This document shows positions 46,711 to 56,174 of a stretch of 64,000 nucleotides of DNA, in pieces (position 1 is the stretch's first letter; every line of letters starts with the position of its first letter). Origin of the DNA: Haloterrigena gelatinilytica (GTDB lineage Archaea > Halobacteriota > Halobacteria > Halobacteriales > Natrialbaceae); the NCBI RefSeq assembly GCF_013342145.1, contig NZ_JABUQZ010000001.1, forward strand, positions 558,001-622,000. Direction: 5' to 3'. Below the pieces are notes generated by a model. That model made no database searches. It was not told where the DNA came from and saw only the letters and a list, made by a program, of their open reading frames with translations. The translations under genes and the position numbers were made by a program.

Positions 46711-47634
46711 TCAGGCCGACGCCTCCGCAAGTAGGTCGCTGACCAGGTCGGCCGCGTCGACGGCCGTTTCGCCGAAGACGTAGGTGATCGGCTCGATCCC
46801 GAACGCCCCGCGGTGGTAGGCCACCCGCGGAACGCTCCCGCGCTCGGCGAACCGGTCGCGGAGGTGTTCGCCCCGATCCTCGTAGTCGGCGTCGAACTCG
46901 AGGGGGTCGAACCCGAGCGCGCGGGCGGCCTCGAGGAGCGCGTCGTCGGTCGCGACGTTGACCGCGCCGCGAACCGCGGGGTCGACCGAGCGGGCGGCGA
47001 GGATCGCAGTCGCGACGTGTTTCGAGGCGCCGAACTCCGGGTTGGCGGGGATTTCGATTCGGCGACCGATCTCGTAGATCCGGCCGGGGACGGCGGCCAC
47101 GTCGGTCTCGTCGTGCGCGTCGGGGAGGGCCATCCCGACGTTGGTCCCCACGTTCGGGACGGCCGCGGCCATCTCCGGGATCGAGGCGAGGGTTCTGGCG
47201 GCCGTCCTGACGTTCGCGAGGACGTCGCGTTCGGCGCGGACGTCGGGATCGAGGCCGCGGACGCAGAGATCACAGCCGAGCCCCCGTAGCGCGGGCATCT
47301 CTTCCTCGTGGAGTTCACAGATCGGGCCGCGATCCTCTAAGTCACGGATCAGCGCCAGGAGTTCGGCCAGCGCGTCGTAGCCGTCCATCTCGCCGCCGGC
47401 GAGGCCGTCGGCGATGCGGTCGACGGTGGCGACGGTCTCGGGGTGGTCGCGAAAGCGGTCGTCGCCGCCGCTTTCGCCGCTGACGTACTTGCTGACGGCG
47501 GCCTGCGTGACGCCGAGTTTCGTTGCGATCTCCTGTTGGGTCATGCCGCGTTCGGCGAGGCGAGTCGCCAGCATCGCCCGCACGGTGGGGAGAAAGCGGT
47601 CGACGACGAGTTCGCTCGGCAGGACGAGAGACAT
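46711..47634 (-). CDS. ThiR-like regulator: HTH plus ThiN (thiamine-phosphate synthase-type) domain
   Basis: A 307-residue protein. Residues 15-55 form an XRE/lambda-type HTH (LAERGMTQQEIATKLGVTQAAVSKYVSGE). Residues 60-120 contain GPICELHEEEMPALRGLGCDLCVRG with a Cys pair. Residues 130-305 are a ThiN domain (VPNVGTNVGMALPDAHDETDVAAVPGRI, ASKHVATAILAARSVDPAVRGAVNV, GIEPITYVFGETAVDAADL). Such HTH-ThiN proteins lack thiamine-phosphate synthase activity and serve as thiamine-phosphate-sensing repressors (ThiR) in archaea. CTTAAATC (47661-47668 on the + strand) lies about 28-34 nt upstream and fixes the start. No thiamine genes are adjacent. Confidence 0.85.
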   Translation of the reverse strand: MSLVLPSELVVDRFLPTVRAMLATRLAERGMTQQEIATKLGVTQAAVSKYVSGESGGDDRFRDHPETVATVDRIADGLAGGEMDGYDALAELLALIRDLEDRGPICELHEEEMPALRGLGCDLCVRGLDPDVRAERDVLANVRTAARTLASIPEMAAAVPNVGTNVGMALPDAHDETDVAAVPGRIYEIGRRIEIPANPEFGASKHVATAILAARSVDPAVRGAVNVATDDALLEAARALGFDPLEFDADYEDRGEHLRDRFAERGSVPRVAYHRGAFGIEPITYVFGETAVDAADLVSDLLAEASA

Positions 47635-47706
47635 ATACGACCGCGTTGCGGCGACACCCGCTTAAATCCGACTCCTCCGGGACCCCGGGGCCGCGAGAAG
47701 AGTAGC

Positions 47707-47712
47707 TATTAA
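47707..47712 (+). promoter_or_regulatory. TATA box of the mvk-ipk operon
   Basis: TATTAA ends 24 nt before the mvk ATG at 47737, consistent with a leaderless message. Confidence 0.6.
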
Positions 47713-47736
47713 CCGTCGTCGGACGAACGGCGGGAT

Positions 47737-48723
47737 ATGGCAGTCTCGAGCGCTCCCGGGAAGGTGTACTTGTTCGGGGAGCACGCGGTGGTTTACGGCG
47801 AGCCCGCGGTCCCGTGTGCGATCGAGTTACGGGCGCGGGTCGACGTCGAGCAACGGGCGGACAGCAAACTCCGGGTTCACGCCGAGGACCTGAGCCTGGA
47901 CGGCTTCACGGTCGAGTACGCCGGCGAGCCCGAGGGGCGGCCCGACGTCGACGTCTCGGAGTCGCTGCTCAACGCCGCGATGGGCTACGTCGACAGCGCG
48001 ATCGAGCAGGTCCGGTCGGTTACCGGCGAGGACGACGTCGGCTTCGACGTCACCATCGAGAGCGACATCCCGCTGGGCGCGGGGCTGGGCTCCTCGGCGG
48101 CGGTCGCCGTCGCCGCCATCGACGCCGGCACCCGCGAACTCGGCACGACCCTCGAGATCGACGATCTGGCCGAACGCGCCTACCGAACGGAACACGAGGT
48201 CCAGGGCGGACAGGCCTCCCGCGCCGACACGTTCTGCTCGGCCACGGGCGGTGCCGTCCGCGTCGAGGGCGACGACTGCCGCTCGCTCGAGGCGCCGGAG
48301 CTCCCGATCGTGATCGGCTTCGACGGCGGTGCGGGCGACACGGGCGAACTCGTCGCGGGCGTCCGCGGCCTCCGCGAGGAGTACGACTTCGCGGCCGACA
48401 CGGTCGAAGCCATCGGCGATATCGTCCGGCGCGGCGAGGACGCCCTCGCCGCGGGCGATATCGAGGAACTCGGTCGGCTGATGGACTTCAACCACGGACT
48501 CCTCTCGGCGCTCGGCGTCTCCTCCCGAACGCTCGACTCGATGGTCTGGGCGGCCCGCGACGCCGGTGCCATGGGCGCGAAGCTGACGGGGGCCGGCGGC
48601 GGCGGCTGCATCGTCTCGCTGGACGACACCAACGAGACCGAGACGGCGCTGTCGTACACGCCCGGCTGCGAGGACGCCTTCCGCGCCGAACTCGCCGAAA
48701 CGGGGGTGGCCCGACTCGAATGA
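47737..48723 (+). CDS. mvk: Mevalonate kinase
   Basis: A 328-residue GHMP kinase phosphorylating mevalonate for archaeal lipid (isoprenoid) synthesis. [25 protein letters not shown] is the N-terminal substrate motif, [18 protein letters not shown] the ATP-binding GHMP loop, and [17 protein letters not shown] the C-terminal glycine-rich motif. Catalytic Asp probably lies in [17 protein letters not shown]. It overlaps ipk by 4 nt (ATGA at 48720). Confidence 0.96.
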   Translation: MAVSSAPGKVYLFGEHAVVYGEPAVPCAIELRARVDVEQRADSKLRVHAEDLSLDGFTVEYAGEPEGRPDVDVSESLLNAAMGYVDSAIEQVRSVTGEDDVGFDVTIESDIPLGAGLGSSAAVAVAAIDAGTRELGTTLEIDDLAERAYRTEHEVQGGQASRADTFCSATGGAVRVEGDDCRSLEAPELPIVIGFDGGAGDTGELVAGVRGLREEYDFAADTVEAIGDIVRRGEDALAAGDIEELGRLMDFNHGLLSALGVSSRTLDSMVWAARDAGAMGAKLTGAGGGGCIVSLDDTNETETALSYTPGCEDAFRAELAETGVARLE

Positions 48724-49466
48724 TCGTCCTGAAACTCGGCGGCAGCGTCATCACCGACAAGGACCGTCCCGAGACGCTCGACGGCGAGGCCCTCGAGCGG
48801 GCCGCCGACGCGGTCGCCGCGGCGCTCGAGGGCGGCGTCGAGGACCTCGTGATCGTCCACGGCGGCGGCAGCTTCGGCCACCACAACGCCAGCGAGCACG
48901 GCGTCACGACCGCCGAGGGAACCCGCGACGCCGGCGCCGCCCTCGACATCCACGGGGCGATGACGACCCTGAACCGGTTCGTCCTGAGCCGACTGCTCGA
49001 GCGCGGCGTCGAGGCGGTGCCGGTCCACCCGTTCTCGGCGGGCCACCGAGACGTCGAGGGCGACCTCGAGTTGCCGACCGGGCAGGTCGCGACGCTGCTC
49101 GCGGAGGGGTTCGTCCCCGTGCTCCACGGCGATCTGGTCGCCCACGCGGGTGCGGGCGCGACCGTCGTCAGCGGCGACGAACTCGTGACGGCGCTGGCCC
49201 GCGACCTCGAGGCCGACCGGATCGGCCTCTGCTCGACGGTGCCGGGCGTGTTGGACGACGACGATGCGGTGATCGACCGCATCGCGGCCTACGAGGACGT
49301 CGCCGGCGTGCTGGGCGAGAGCGCGGCGACCGACGTCACCGGCGGCATGGCCGCGAAGGTACAGGCGTTGCTGACCCTCGAGGCCGAGGCCTCGATCTTC
49401 GGCCTCGAGGACCTCGAGGCGTTCCTCGCCGGCGACGAGCCGGGGACGACGATCGACTCGTCGTAG
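48720..49466 (+). CDS. Isopentenyl phosphate kinase
   Basis: A 248-residue amino-acid-kinase-fold enzyme that turns isopentenyl phosphate into isopentenyl diphosphate in the archaeal alternative mevalonate pathway. N-terminal [20 protein letters not shown] (phosphate-binding Lys), then [14 protein letters not shown] (the His that distinguishes IPK), [53 protein letters not shown] and [10 protein letters not shown]. Translationally coupled to mvk. An oligo-T tract (TTTTTTCTCCC) near 49498-49508 follows the stop. Confidence 0.95.
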   Translation: MIVLKLGGSVITDKDRPETLDGEALERAADAVAAALEGGVEDLVIVHGGGSFGHHNASEHGVTTAEGTRDAGAALDIHGAMTTLNRFVLSRLLERGVEAVPVHPFSAGHRDVEGDLELPTGQVATLLAEGFVPVLHGDLVAHAGAGATVVSGDELVTALARDLEADRIGLCSTVPGVLDDDDAVIDRIAAYEDVAGVLGESAATDVTGGMAAKVQALLTLEAEASIFGLEDLEAFLAGDEPGTTIDSS

Positions 49467-49529
49467 TCGGCGACCGACAGCGCACACGACTGGCTCCGTT
49501 TTTTCTCCCTCTTCGTGTCGTCTTCCGGT

Positions 49530-50284
49530 ATGGGTTCGTTCGACCAGACGACCGCACTGATCACCGGCGGCGGATCGGGAATCGGACGGGAGACGGCCCT
49601 CGAGTTCGCGCGGCGCGGAGCGCGCGTCGTCGTCGCGGATCTGGACGTCGACGGCGGCGAGGAGACGGTCGCGACGATCGAGGGCGACGGCGGCGACGCG
49701 ATCTTCGTCGAGACGGACGTGACCGATCCGGAATCGGCGCAAGCGATGGTCGATACCGCCGTCGAGGAGTACGGACGCCTCGACTGCGCGTTCAACAACG
49801 CTGGAATCGGCGGCGAGCGGGCCACCGTCGACGAGTATCCCGCCGAGCGCTGGCACGACGTCGTCGACGTCAACCTGAACGGCGTGTTCAACTGCATGAA
49901 AGCCGAGATCGCCCGGATGCAGGCACAGGACGCGGGCGGCGCGATCGTGAACAACGCTTCGGTTCTCGGGAAGGTCGGGTTCGAAACTTCCTCGGCGTAC
50001 GCCGCTGCCAAACACGGCGTTCTCGGACTCACGAAAAGCGCCGCCCTCGAGAACGGCGAAACCGGCGTTCGGATCAACAGCGTCTGCCCCGGCTTCATCG
50101 AGACGCCGCTCCTCGAGGCGGACGTGGCCGTGGAGGAGCGCGACCAGATCGCGGGATGCACGCGATGAATCGACTCGGGACGCCCGAAGAGGTCGCGAAC
50201 GCCGCGGCGTGGCTGTGTAGCGACGAGGCGTCGTTCGTCACCGGGGAGGCGTTCGGCGTCGACGGCGGTTATCTCAGTCGATAG
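49530..50284 (+). pseudogene. Short-chain dehydrogenase/reductase with a frameshift near its 3' end
   Basis: A classical SDR reading [19 protein letters not shown] (NAD(P) motif), [10 protein letters not shown], then the Ser-Tyr-Lys catalytic set ([23 protein letters not shown]) and [14 protein letters not shown]. In the first frame it stops at 50168 after [11 protein letters not shown]. One base missing around 50154-50156 would restore [42 protein letters not shown] to a stop at 50284, exactly the normal SDR C-terminus. So it is a fresh frameshift, or a one-base sequence error. Substrate unknown. Confidence 0.85.
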
Positions 50285-50348
50285 GGCCGAGACCGCCGCG
50301 TTCGCCGTTTTTGAGGGAGCGCTCGAGCGGGATGCCCAACCCACTGCG

Positions 50349-50355
50349 TTTTTAA
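50349..50355 (+). promoter_or_regulatory. Putative TATA box of the structured RNA upstream of RNase J
   Basis: TTTTTAA at 50349-50355 predicts a start near 50376-50381, only a few nt before the first base-paired segment of the RNA (50386). Confidence 0.5.
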
Positions 50356-50377
50356 CACCCCGGCGTGTAGTGGCCAC

Positions 50378-50466
50378 TAGCGAAACCCGCGGGCAAGTGC
50401 GCTCGGGGTCGACGGTGTGACACCTCGACCGATCGGAGGCGATTGCCTCCCCGTGCGCATAGCGGG
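50378..50466 (+). ncRNA. Structured RNA with a three-way junction (ncRNA or RNase J leader)
   Basis: Read from the sequence: P1 pairs CCCGC (50386-50390) with GCGGG (50462-50466). P2 pairs TGCGCTCGG (50398-50406) with CCGTGCGCA (50451-50459), nine pairs with one T-T mismatch. Directly inside P2 come hairpin 1, GGTCGA-C-GGTG[TGA]CACC-TCGACC (50407-50430), and hairpin 2, GGAGGC[GATT]GCCTCC (50435-50450), separated only by GATC. Hairpin 1 abuts the 5' strand of P2 and hairpin 2 abuts the 3' strand. A TATA box lies before it and RNase J starts 95 nt after it. No RNA family is recognised. There is no clear separate TATA box before rnj, so it may be its leader. Confidence 0.65.
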
Positions 50467-50560
50467 ATGGCCGACGCGCTGTAAGACGCCGGGGCCGCAC
50501 AACCGGGAGTCCGCGGACCGTTTCGATGAGAGTCGATCGCGGCTTTCAGTACAACGAACT

Positions 50561-51913
50561 ATGGAAATCGAAATCGCAACAATCGGCGGCTACGAGGAAG
50601 TCGGACGGCAGATGACTGCCGTTCGCGCCGGAGACGACGTCGTCATCTTCGACATGGGTCTGAACCTCTCGCAGGTCCTGATCCACGACAACGTCGAAAC
50701 CGAGCGGATGCACAGCTTAGACCTGATCGACATGGGAGCGATCCCCGACGACCGAGTGATGTCGGATCTCGAGGGCGACGTGAAAGCGATCGTCCCGACT
50801 CACGGTCACTTAGACCACATCGGCGCCATCTCGAAGCTGGCCCACCGATACAACGCGCCGGTCGTCGCCACGCCCTTCACGATCGAACTGGTCAAACAGC
50901 AGATCGAGGGCGAGCAGAAGTTCGGCGTCGAGAACGACCTCGTGAAGATGGACGCCGGCGAGACGATGTCGATCGGCGACTCCGGCAAGGTCGAACTCGA
51001 GTTCGTCAACGTCACCCACTCGATCATCGACGCGATCAACCCCGTCCTCCACACGCCCGAAGGCGCGGTCGTCTACGGGCTCGACAAACGGATGGACCAC
51101 ACGCCCGTCATCGGCGACCCGATCGACATGGAGCGATTCCGCGAGATCGGCCGCGAAGGCAACGGCGTGCTGTGTTACATCGAGGACTGTACCAACGCCA
51201 ACAAGAAGGGCCGCACGCCCTCGGAGAAGGTCGCCCGGGAGCACCTCCGGGACGTCCTCTACAGCATCGAGGACTACGACGGCGGCATCGTCGCCACCAC
51301 CTTCTCGAGTCACATCTCGCGGGTGACGTCGCTGGTCGAGTTCGCCAAGGACATCGGCCGCCAGCCCGTCCTGCTCGGCCGTTCGATGGAGAAGTACTCC
51401 GGCACGGCGGAACGACTCGACTTCGTCGACTTCCCCGACGACCTCGGGATGTTCGGCCACCGCAAGTCCGTCGACCGCACCTTCAAGCGGATCATGAACG
51501 AGGGCAAGGAGAACTACCTGCCCATCGTCACCGGCCACCAGGGCGAGCCCCGCGCGATGCTCACCCGAATGGCTCGCGGCGAGACGCCCTACGAGCTGGA
51601 CGACGGCGACAAGGTCGTCTTCTCGGCCCGGGTCATTCCGGAGCCGACCAACGAGGGCCAGCGCTACCAGGCCGAGAAGCTGCTCGGTATGCAGGGCGCC
51701 CGCGTCTACGACGACATCCACGTCTCGGGCCACCTCAATCAGGAGGGCCACTACGAGATGCTCGACGCGCTCCAGCCCCAGCACATCATCCCCGCTCACC
51801 AGGACATGAGCGGCTACTCCAGCTACGTCAACCTCTGTGAGAGCGAGGGGTACCAGCTCGGCCGTGACCTCCACGTCACGCGCAACGGCAACCTCATCCA
51901 ACTCGTCGACTGA
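50561..51913 (+). CDS. rnj: Ribonuclease J (metallo-beta-lactamase/beta-CASP 5'-3' exoribonuclease)
   Basis: A 450-residue archaeal RNase J. The metal site is [12 protein letters not shown] (H81 and following) with NVTHSIIDA and [11 protein letters not shown]. Beta-CASP motifs are [20 protein letters not shown]-type ([13 protein letters not shown]), [18 protein letters not shown] and [28 protein letters not shown]. It degrades RNA from 5' monophosphate ends. The ATG at 50561 fits the family N-terminus ([18 protein letters not shown]); no Shine-Dalgarno or close TATA box is visible, so expression may depend on the structured segment upstream. It is followed after 1 nt by idsA. Confidence 0.94.
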   Translation: MEIEIATIGGYEEVGRQMTAVRAGDDVVIFDMGLNLSQVLIHDNVETERMHSLDLIDMGAIPDDRVMSDLEGDVKAIVPTHGHLDHIGAISKLAHRYNAPVVATPFTIELVKQQIEGEQKFGVENDLVKMDAGETMSIGDSGKVELEFVNVTHSIIDAINPVLHTPEGAVVYGLDKRMDHTPVIGDPIDMERFREIGREGNGVLCYIEDCTNANKKGRTPSEKVAREHLRDVLYSIEDYDGGIVATTFSSHISRVTSLVEFAKDIGRQPVLLGRSMEKYSGTAERLDFVDFPDDLGMFGHRKSVDRTFKRIMNEGKENYLPIVTGHQGEPRAMLTRMARGETPYELDDGDKVVFSARVIPEPTNEGQRYQAEKLLGMQGARVYDDIHVSGHLNQEGHYEMLDALQPQHIIPAHQDMSGYSSYVNLCESEGYQLGRDLHVTRNGNLIQLVD

Positions 51914-51914
51914 T

Positions 51915-52964
51915 ATGACCAGTCCCGAGGCACGAGAGGAGGCGGTGCTCGAGGCCGTCCGCGAGCGCCGCGAGCGGGTCAACGAGGCCATCCCGGAGGA
52001 GCTACCGATCCAGCGTCCCGAACGGCTCTACGAGGCGTCGCGCTACCTACTCGACGCCGGCGGCAAGCGACTGCGTCCGACCGTCCTGCTGACGGCGGCC
52101 GAATCGCTGCTGGACGTCGAGCCCCTGGGCACCGACTACCGCGAGTTCCCGACGCTAAACGGGAACCGCATCGACATCATGGACGCGGCGGTCAGCGTCG
52201 AAGTCATCCAGTCGTTTACCCTCATCCACGACGACATCATGGACGACGACGACCTCCGCCGCGGCGTCCCCGCCGTCCACGAGGAGTACGATCTCGAGAC
52301 CGCCATTCTGGCGGGCGACACGCTCTACTCGAAGGCGTTCGAGATCATGCTCGAGACCGGCGCGAAACCCGACCGGTCGGTCGAAGCGCTCAACGTGCTC
52401 GCGACGACCTGTACCAAGATCTGCGAGGGCCAGTCCCTGGACGTCACCTTCGAGGAACGCGCGGACGTCTCGCCCGACGAGTACCTCGAGATGGTCGAGC
52501 AGAAGACCGCGGTGTTGTACGCCGCCTCGGCGTGTCTCCCCGCGATCTTGCTGGGGGCCGACGAGGAGACGGTCGACGCCCTCTACGGCTACGGGCTCGA
52601 CATCGGCCGGGCGTTCCAGATCCAGGACGACGTCCTCGACCTGACGGTCCCGAGCGAGAAGCTCGGTAAACAGCGGGGCAGCGACCTCGTCGAGAACAAA
52701 CAGACGCTGATCACGGTCCACGCCCGCGATCAGGGCGTCGACGTCGACAATCTCGTCGACACGAACGACGTCGAGGCCGTCACCGAAGCCGAGATCGACG
52801 ACGCCGTCGCCCAACTCGAGGCCTCGGGCTCGATCGAGTACGCCAACACCACGGCTCAGGACCTCGTCGCCCAGGGCAAGGAGCGACTCGAGGTCCTGCC
52901 GGACAACGAGGCCCGCGAGTTGCTTCGGGACATCGCGGACTACCTGATCGAACGCGGCTACTGA
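51915..52964 (+). CDS. idsA: Geranylgeranyl/farnesyl diphosphate synthase (polyprenyl synthetase)
   Basis: A 349-residue all-helical trans-prenyltransferase. Motifs: GGKRLRPTVLLTAAE, the first Asp-rich motif TLIHDDIMDDDDLRRG, KTAVLYAASACLPA and the second motif FQIQDDVLDL. Residues before the first Asp motif (chain-length site) are small to medium, fitting C15/C20 products, the side chains of archaeal membrane lipids. It completes the isoprenoid block begun by mvk and ipk. Starts 1 nt after the rnj stop. Confidence 0.94.
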   Translation: MTSPEAREEAVLEAVRERRERVNEAIPEELPIQRPERLYEASRYLLDAGGKRLRPTVLLTAAESLLDVEPLGTDYREFPTLNGNRIDIMDAAVSVEVIQSFTLIHDDIMDDDDLRRGVPAVHEEYDLETAILAGDTLYSKAFEIMLETGAKPDRSVEALNVLATTCTKICEGQSLDVTFEERADVSPDEYLEMVEQKTAVLYAASACLPAILLGADEETVDALYGYGLDIGRAFQIQDDVLDLTVPSEKLGKQRGSDLVENKQTLITVHARDQGVDVDNLVDTNDVEAVTEAEIDDAVAQLEASGSIEYANTTAQDLVAQGKERLEVLPDNEARELLRDIADYLIERGY

Positions 52965-53108
52965 GTCTTCGGTAGCGTCGTTCGGTCGCCGCTTTTCGGC
53001 GCTATTTTTCGGTCGTGTGAGTGGTTCGCTCGAGTAGTGGTGGGACTTCGGTTCGGACGCGGGACCGCAGGGGTCGAGAACGGATCGTTACGGCCCGATG
53101 CATCTATC

Positions 53109-53424
53109 TGCGGTGGCACGTGCTGTCGACCCGCCGAACGTGAGTGAGGTGGGTCGACGACAGTGCGTGAGGGACGAGCGAGCGACTACAGGAGTGAGCG
53201 AGTCGGCTGGGGAGGACGTGGAATCACTGGTGCCACGATACAGCATACGAAATCTGAACCGTGGTCTAAAGAACCATCAATGAAAATAGACTTCTGATAC
53301 CGTGGCAACGGGGAGTTGCCACCCCCTCCCCAGCCGATTCACTCCCGTTGGTCGCTCATCCCTCGCACGAATTTGCTGCCCGGCCTCGCTTTCGCTCGGC
53401 CGGTCGACAGCGCGCGCCACCGCA
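53109..53424. repeat. 316-bp foldback (MITE-like) element with about 100-bp inverted arms
   Basis: The left arm 53109-53215 and right arm 53325-53424 are imperfect inverted copies. The ends match best: TGCGGTGG/CCACCGCA, and GGTGGCACGTGCTGTCGACC against GGTCGACAGCGCGCGCCACC. The inner ends GTCGGCTGGGGAGG/CCTCCCCAGCCGA also match. Inside lies a perfect GTGGCAAC-GGGGA-GTTGCCAC hairpin (53302-53322). It fills most of the 592-nt gap between idsA and gltX. It has no transposase; no target duplication is obvious. The 61-codon frame at 53098-53283 lies within it and is not taken as a gene. Confidence 0.75.
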
Positions 53425-53556
53425 TGCCAGACGACTGGTCCGTCGTCGGAACGAATCGAGCGTCGACGTCGCCGCTTCGAGATTCGCGGGGAGCGAGCCG
53501 CAAACGACGCGTGGACATCGCGGACGTTTTGGTCCGGGCACGACTATCGCAGCGTA

Positions 53557-55281
53557 ATGAACGACGAGTTGCGCGAGCGCATCGAGCGCGAGGCCGAGAA
53601 GCACGCGCTGTTGAACGCCGTCAAACACGAGAGCGACGCCGACGTCGGCGCGATCATGGGGCCGCTGATGGGCGACAACCCCGACTTCCGCGAGCACGGC
53701 GACGAGATCCCGGGGATCGCCGGCGGCGTCATCGGCCGGGTCAACGACCTCTCGTACGAGGAGAAACGCGAGCGACTCGAGGACCTCGCCCCCGAGGAAC
53801 TCGCCGAAATCGAGGCCGAGGACGAGGCGGACGAACACGACCTCCCCGACCTACCCAACGCAGAGGAATACGACGAAATCCGGATGCGCGTCGCGCCCAA
53901 CCCCAACGGCCCGTGGCACGTCGGCCACGCCCGGATGCCCGCCGTCATCGGCACCTACAAGGAGCGCTACGACGGCTGGTTCTGCGTCCGCTTCGACGAC
54001 ACCGATCCCGAGACGAAACGCCCCGATCTCGAGGCCTACGACGCCATCCTCGAGGATCTCGACTACCTCGGCTTCGAGCCCGACGCGACCTACAAGGCGA
54101 GCGACCGCCTCGAGACCTACTACGAGCACGCCCGCGAACTGATCGAGCTCGGCGGGGCCTACACCTGCTCGTGTTCCGGCGAGGAGTTCTCGGAGCTGAA
54201 GAACAGCGGCGAACCCTGCCCCCACCGCGAGAAGGACGTCGAGACGGTCCGCGAGGAGTTCGAGGCCATGGTCGACGGCGAGTACGACAGCGGCGAGATG
54301 GTCCTGCGGATCAAGACCGACATCGAGCACAAGAATCCCGCGCTCCGCGACTGGGTCGGCTTCCGGATGATCGACACGCCCCATCCCCGCGAGGAGGCCA
54401 GCGAGTACCGCTGCTGGCCGATGCTGGACTTCCAGTCGGGGGTCGACGACCACCTCCTCGAGATCAGTCACATCATCCGCGGCATCGACCTGCAGGACTC
54501 CGCGAAGCGCCAGCAGTTCGTCTACGACTACTTCGGCTGGGACTACCCCGAGGTCGTCCACTGGGGCCACGTCCAGATCGACGCCTACGACGTGAAGATG
54601 AGCACGTCGACCATCGCCGAACTGATCGAGGAGGGCGAACTCGACGGCTGGGACGACCCGCGCGCGCCGACGCTCAAGAGCCTCCGCCGGCGCGGCATCC
54701 GCGGCGAGGCAATCGTCGAGGCGATGGCCGGGCTGGGCACGTCGACCAGCGACGTCGACCTCGCGATGAGTTCGATCTACGCGAACAACCGCGACCTGAT
54801 CGACGAGGAGACCGACCGCCGCTTCTTCGTCCGGGAGGGCAACCAGCTTCCGATCTCCGGCGATCCGCCCGCGGAAGCGAACCCGCCGCTCCATCCCAAC
54901 CACGAGGAGCGAGGCGTCCGCGAGATCCCCGTCAGCGACTCCGTGATGCTCGAGCCCGAGGACGTTCCCGAAGACGGCGAACGCATCTGGCTCAAGGGAC
55001 TCGGCTGTTTCCGGTACGCCGAGGGCGCGCTCGAGTACACGGCCGACGACATCGACGTGGTCCGGGAGGGCGAGGTCGACGTCGTCCACTGGGCCCCGGC
55101 GAGCGAGAGCGTCGCCGTCCGGATGCGCACGCCCGACGGCGACGTGCGCGGCCACGCGGAACCCGGCGTCGGCGACCTCGAGAGCGACGAGATGGTGCAG
55201 TTCGAACGGGTTGGTTTCGCGCGAATCGACCGACACGACGACGAGGAAGAGGAGACCGTCGTCTACTACGCGCATCCCTAA
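53557..55281 (+). CDS. gltX: Glutamyl-tRNA synthetase (archaeal type)
   Basis: A 574-residue class I synthetase. Residues 1-105 are the archaeal/eukaryotic N-terminal extension (LRERIEREAEKHALLNAVKHESDADVGAIMGPLMGDNPDFR). Catalytic motif 1 (HIGH) appears as RVAPNPNGPWHVGHAR and motif 2 (KMSKS) as DAYDVKMSTSTIAEL. The C-terminal half is a GlnRS-like beta-barrel anticodon domain. It is probably non-discriminating, making Glu-tRNA(Gln) for GatDE, as in other archaea. The ATG at 53557 fits the family N-terminus; upstream in-frame sequence runs into the foldback element. Confidence 0.96.
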   Translation: MNDELRERIEREAEKHALLNAVKHESDADVGAIMGPLMGDNPDFREHGDEIPGIAGGVIGRVNDLSYEEKRERLEDLAPEELAEIEAEDEADEHDLPDLPNAEEYDEIRMRVAPNPNGPWHVGHARMPAVIGTYKERYDGWFCVRFDDTDPETKRPDLEAYDAILEDLDYLGFEPDATYKASDRLETYYEHARELIELGGAYTCSCSGEEFSELKNSGEPCPHREKDVETVREEFEAMVDGEYDSGEMVLRIKTDIEHKNPALRDWVGFRMIDTPHPREEASEYRCWPMLDFQSGVDDHLLEISHIIRGIDLQDSAKRQQFVYDYFGWDYPEVVHWGHVQIDAYDVKMSTSTIAELIEEGELDGWDDPRAPTLKSLRRRGIRGEAIVEAMAGLGTSTSDVDLAMSSIYANNRDLIDEETDRRFFVREGNQLPISGDPPAEANPPLHPNHEERGVREIPVSDSVMLEPEDVPEDGERIWLKGLGCFRYAEGALEYTADDIDVVREGEVDVVHWAPASESVAVRMRTPDGDVRGHAEPGVGDLESDEMVQFERVGFARIDRHDDEEEETVVYYAHP

Positions 55282-55335
55282 TTCGGATCGCACCGATCGT
55301 CGATCGATAGTCGATCGGCCACTGCCGGCAGTACG

Positions 55336-55572
55336 TCACTCCGTTTTCGTTTCCGTTTCTGTCACCGACTCTGCGTTCGTCTCTCCGTCCGATTCGGTCG
55401 CCTCGGAAACTCGCTCGACCTCACTGCTTCCACACTCCGGACACGTCTCCCGCTCGCTGTGGAACCGGGTCTCGCAGTCGCGACAGCGGTAGGGAGCGCT
55501 GTCCTCGCGTGCGGCCACCGCCTCCTGTTTGAAGCGCTCGACTTTCTCGCCGAGCCGTTCGAACATGCTCAT
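55336..55572 (-). CDS. Small zinc-ribbon protein
   Basis: A 78-residue protein: a helical N-terminus (MFERLGEKVERFKQEAVAAREDS) followed by YRCRDCETRFHSERETCPECGSSEVERV, a rubredoxin-type zinc ribbon with two CxxC pairs, and an acidic Glu/Thr/Ser tail. A second ATG two codons in (MFERLG) is equally possible. Such proteins are common in haloarchaea. Zinc binding is near certain from the cysteines; the partner and role are unknown. Confidence 0.75.
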   Translation of the reverse strand: MSMFERLGEKVERFKQEAVAAREDSAPYRCRDCETRFHSERETCPECGSSEVERVSEATESDGETNAESVTETETKTE

Positions 55573-55688
55573 AGACGGACTACAGTTCGTGGCCAGATAA
55601 GTTGCTGTCACGGTACCCCGAATACGAACCTGCGGACCGGTGGTTCCGTTCCGGACAACGCGTGGACAGAAACGCGCGACCGCGGCGA

Positions 55689-56174
55689 TCAGAAGACGAA
55701 GACCGCGACGAGAAATCCGAGCAGGACCGTGACGGTCAACAGCACCTGAATCGCCGTCGACGCGAGCATCCCGCCGGTCGCGTACGCCGCCGAACGGACG
55801 CTGCCGCCGGCGTCGCCGCCCTGAACGAACTCGACGAGGAAGACCGTCCCGAACAGCCCGGCGAGCAGTCCCAACGGGCCGGTGACGATCATCAGAACGA
55901 TGGCGACGACGGTAGCGATCGTGGTGGTTGTCCACGAGGCCCCGCCCGCTCGAGCGGCGATCGAGCCGCCGAAGAACTCCGCGATCATCGTCATGACGGC
56001 GAGGAGCGCGAGGACGGCGACCGTGAGGGTCCCGGGATCGCTGAACCCGGAGTGCCACCAGTAGAGGGAGAGCCCGGACAGCGAGAGCAGCCCGCCGGGG
56101 ACCAGCGGCGCGACCGTTCCGACGACGCCGCCGACGAGCAGGGCGACCGCGAGGATCGTGACTGCATCGACCAT
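55689..56174 (-). CDS. DUF456-family membrane protein
   Basis: A 161-residue protein with four to five hydrophobic helices: MVDAVTILAVALLVGGVVGTVAPLVPGGLLSLSGLSLYWW, then LTVAVLALLAVMTMIAEFFGGSIAARAGGASW and VVAIVLMIVTGPLGLLAGLFGTVFLVEF. The order VPGG...EFFGG...G..GG matches DUF456, a family of glycine-zipper membrane proteins without known function. The ATG at 56174 is chosen because hydrophobic family N-termini begin there. Confidence 0.8.
   Translation of the reverse strand: MVDAVTILAVALLVGGVVGTVAPLVPGGLLSLSGLSLYWWHSGFSDPGTLTVAVLALLAVMTMIAEFFGGSIAARAGGASWTTTTIATVVAIVLMIVTGPLGLLAGLFGTVFLVEFVQGGDAGGSVRSAAYATGGMLASTAIQVLLTVTVLLGFLVAVFVF

Noticed and set aside
50467-50520. H/ACA-type tail (GCGG/CCGC followed by ACA at 50498-50500) after the three-way junction
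   Set aside because: Its stem would compete with P1, and no proper pocket with two guide arms could be drawn, so an H/ACA call is not supported by eye.
53098-53283. 61-codon open frame before gltX
   Set aside because: It lies inside the left arm of the foldback element and has no start signal or conserved features.
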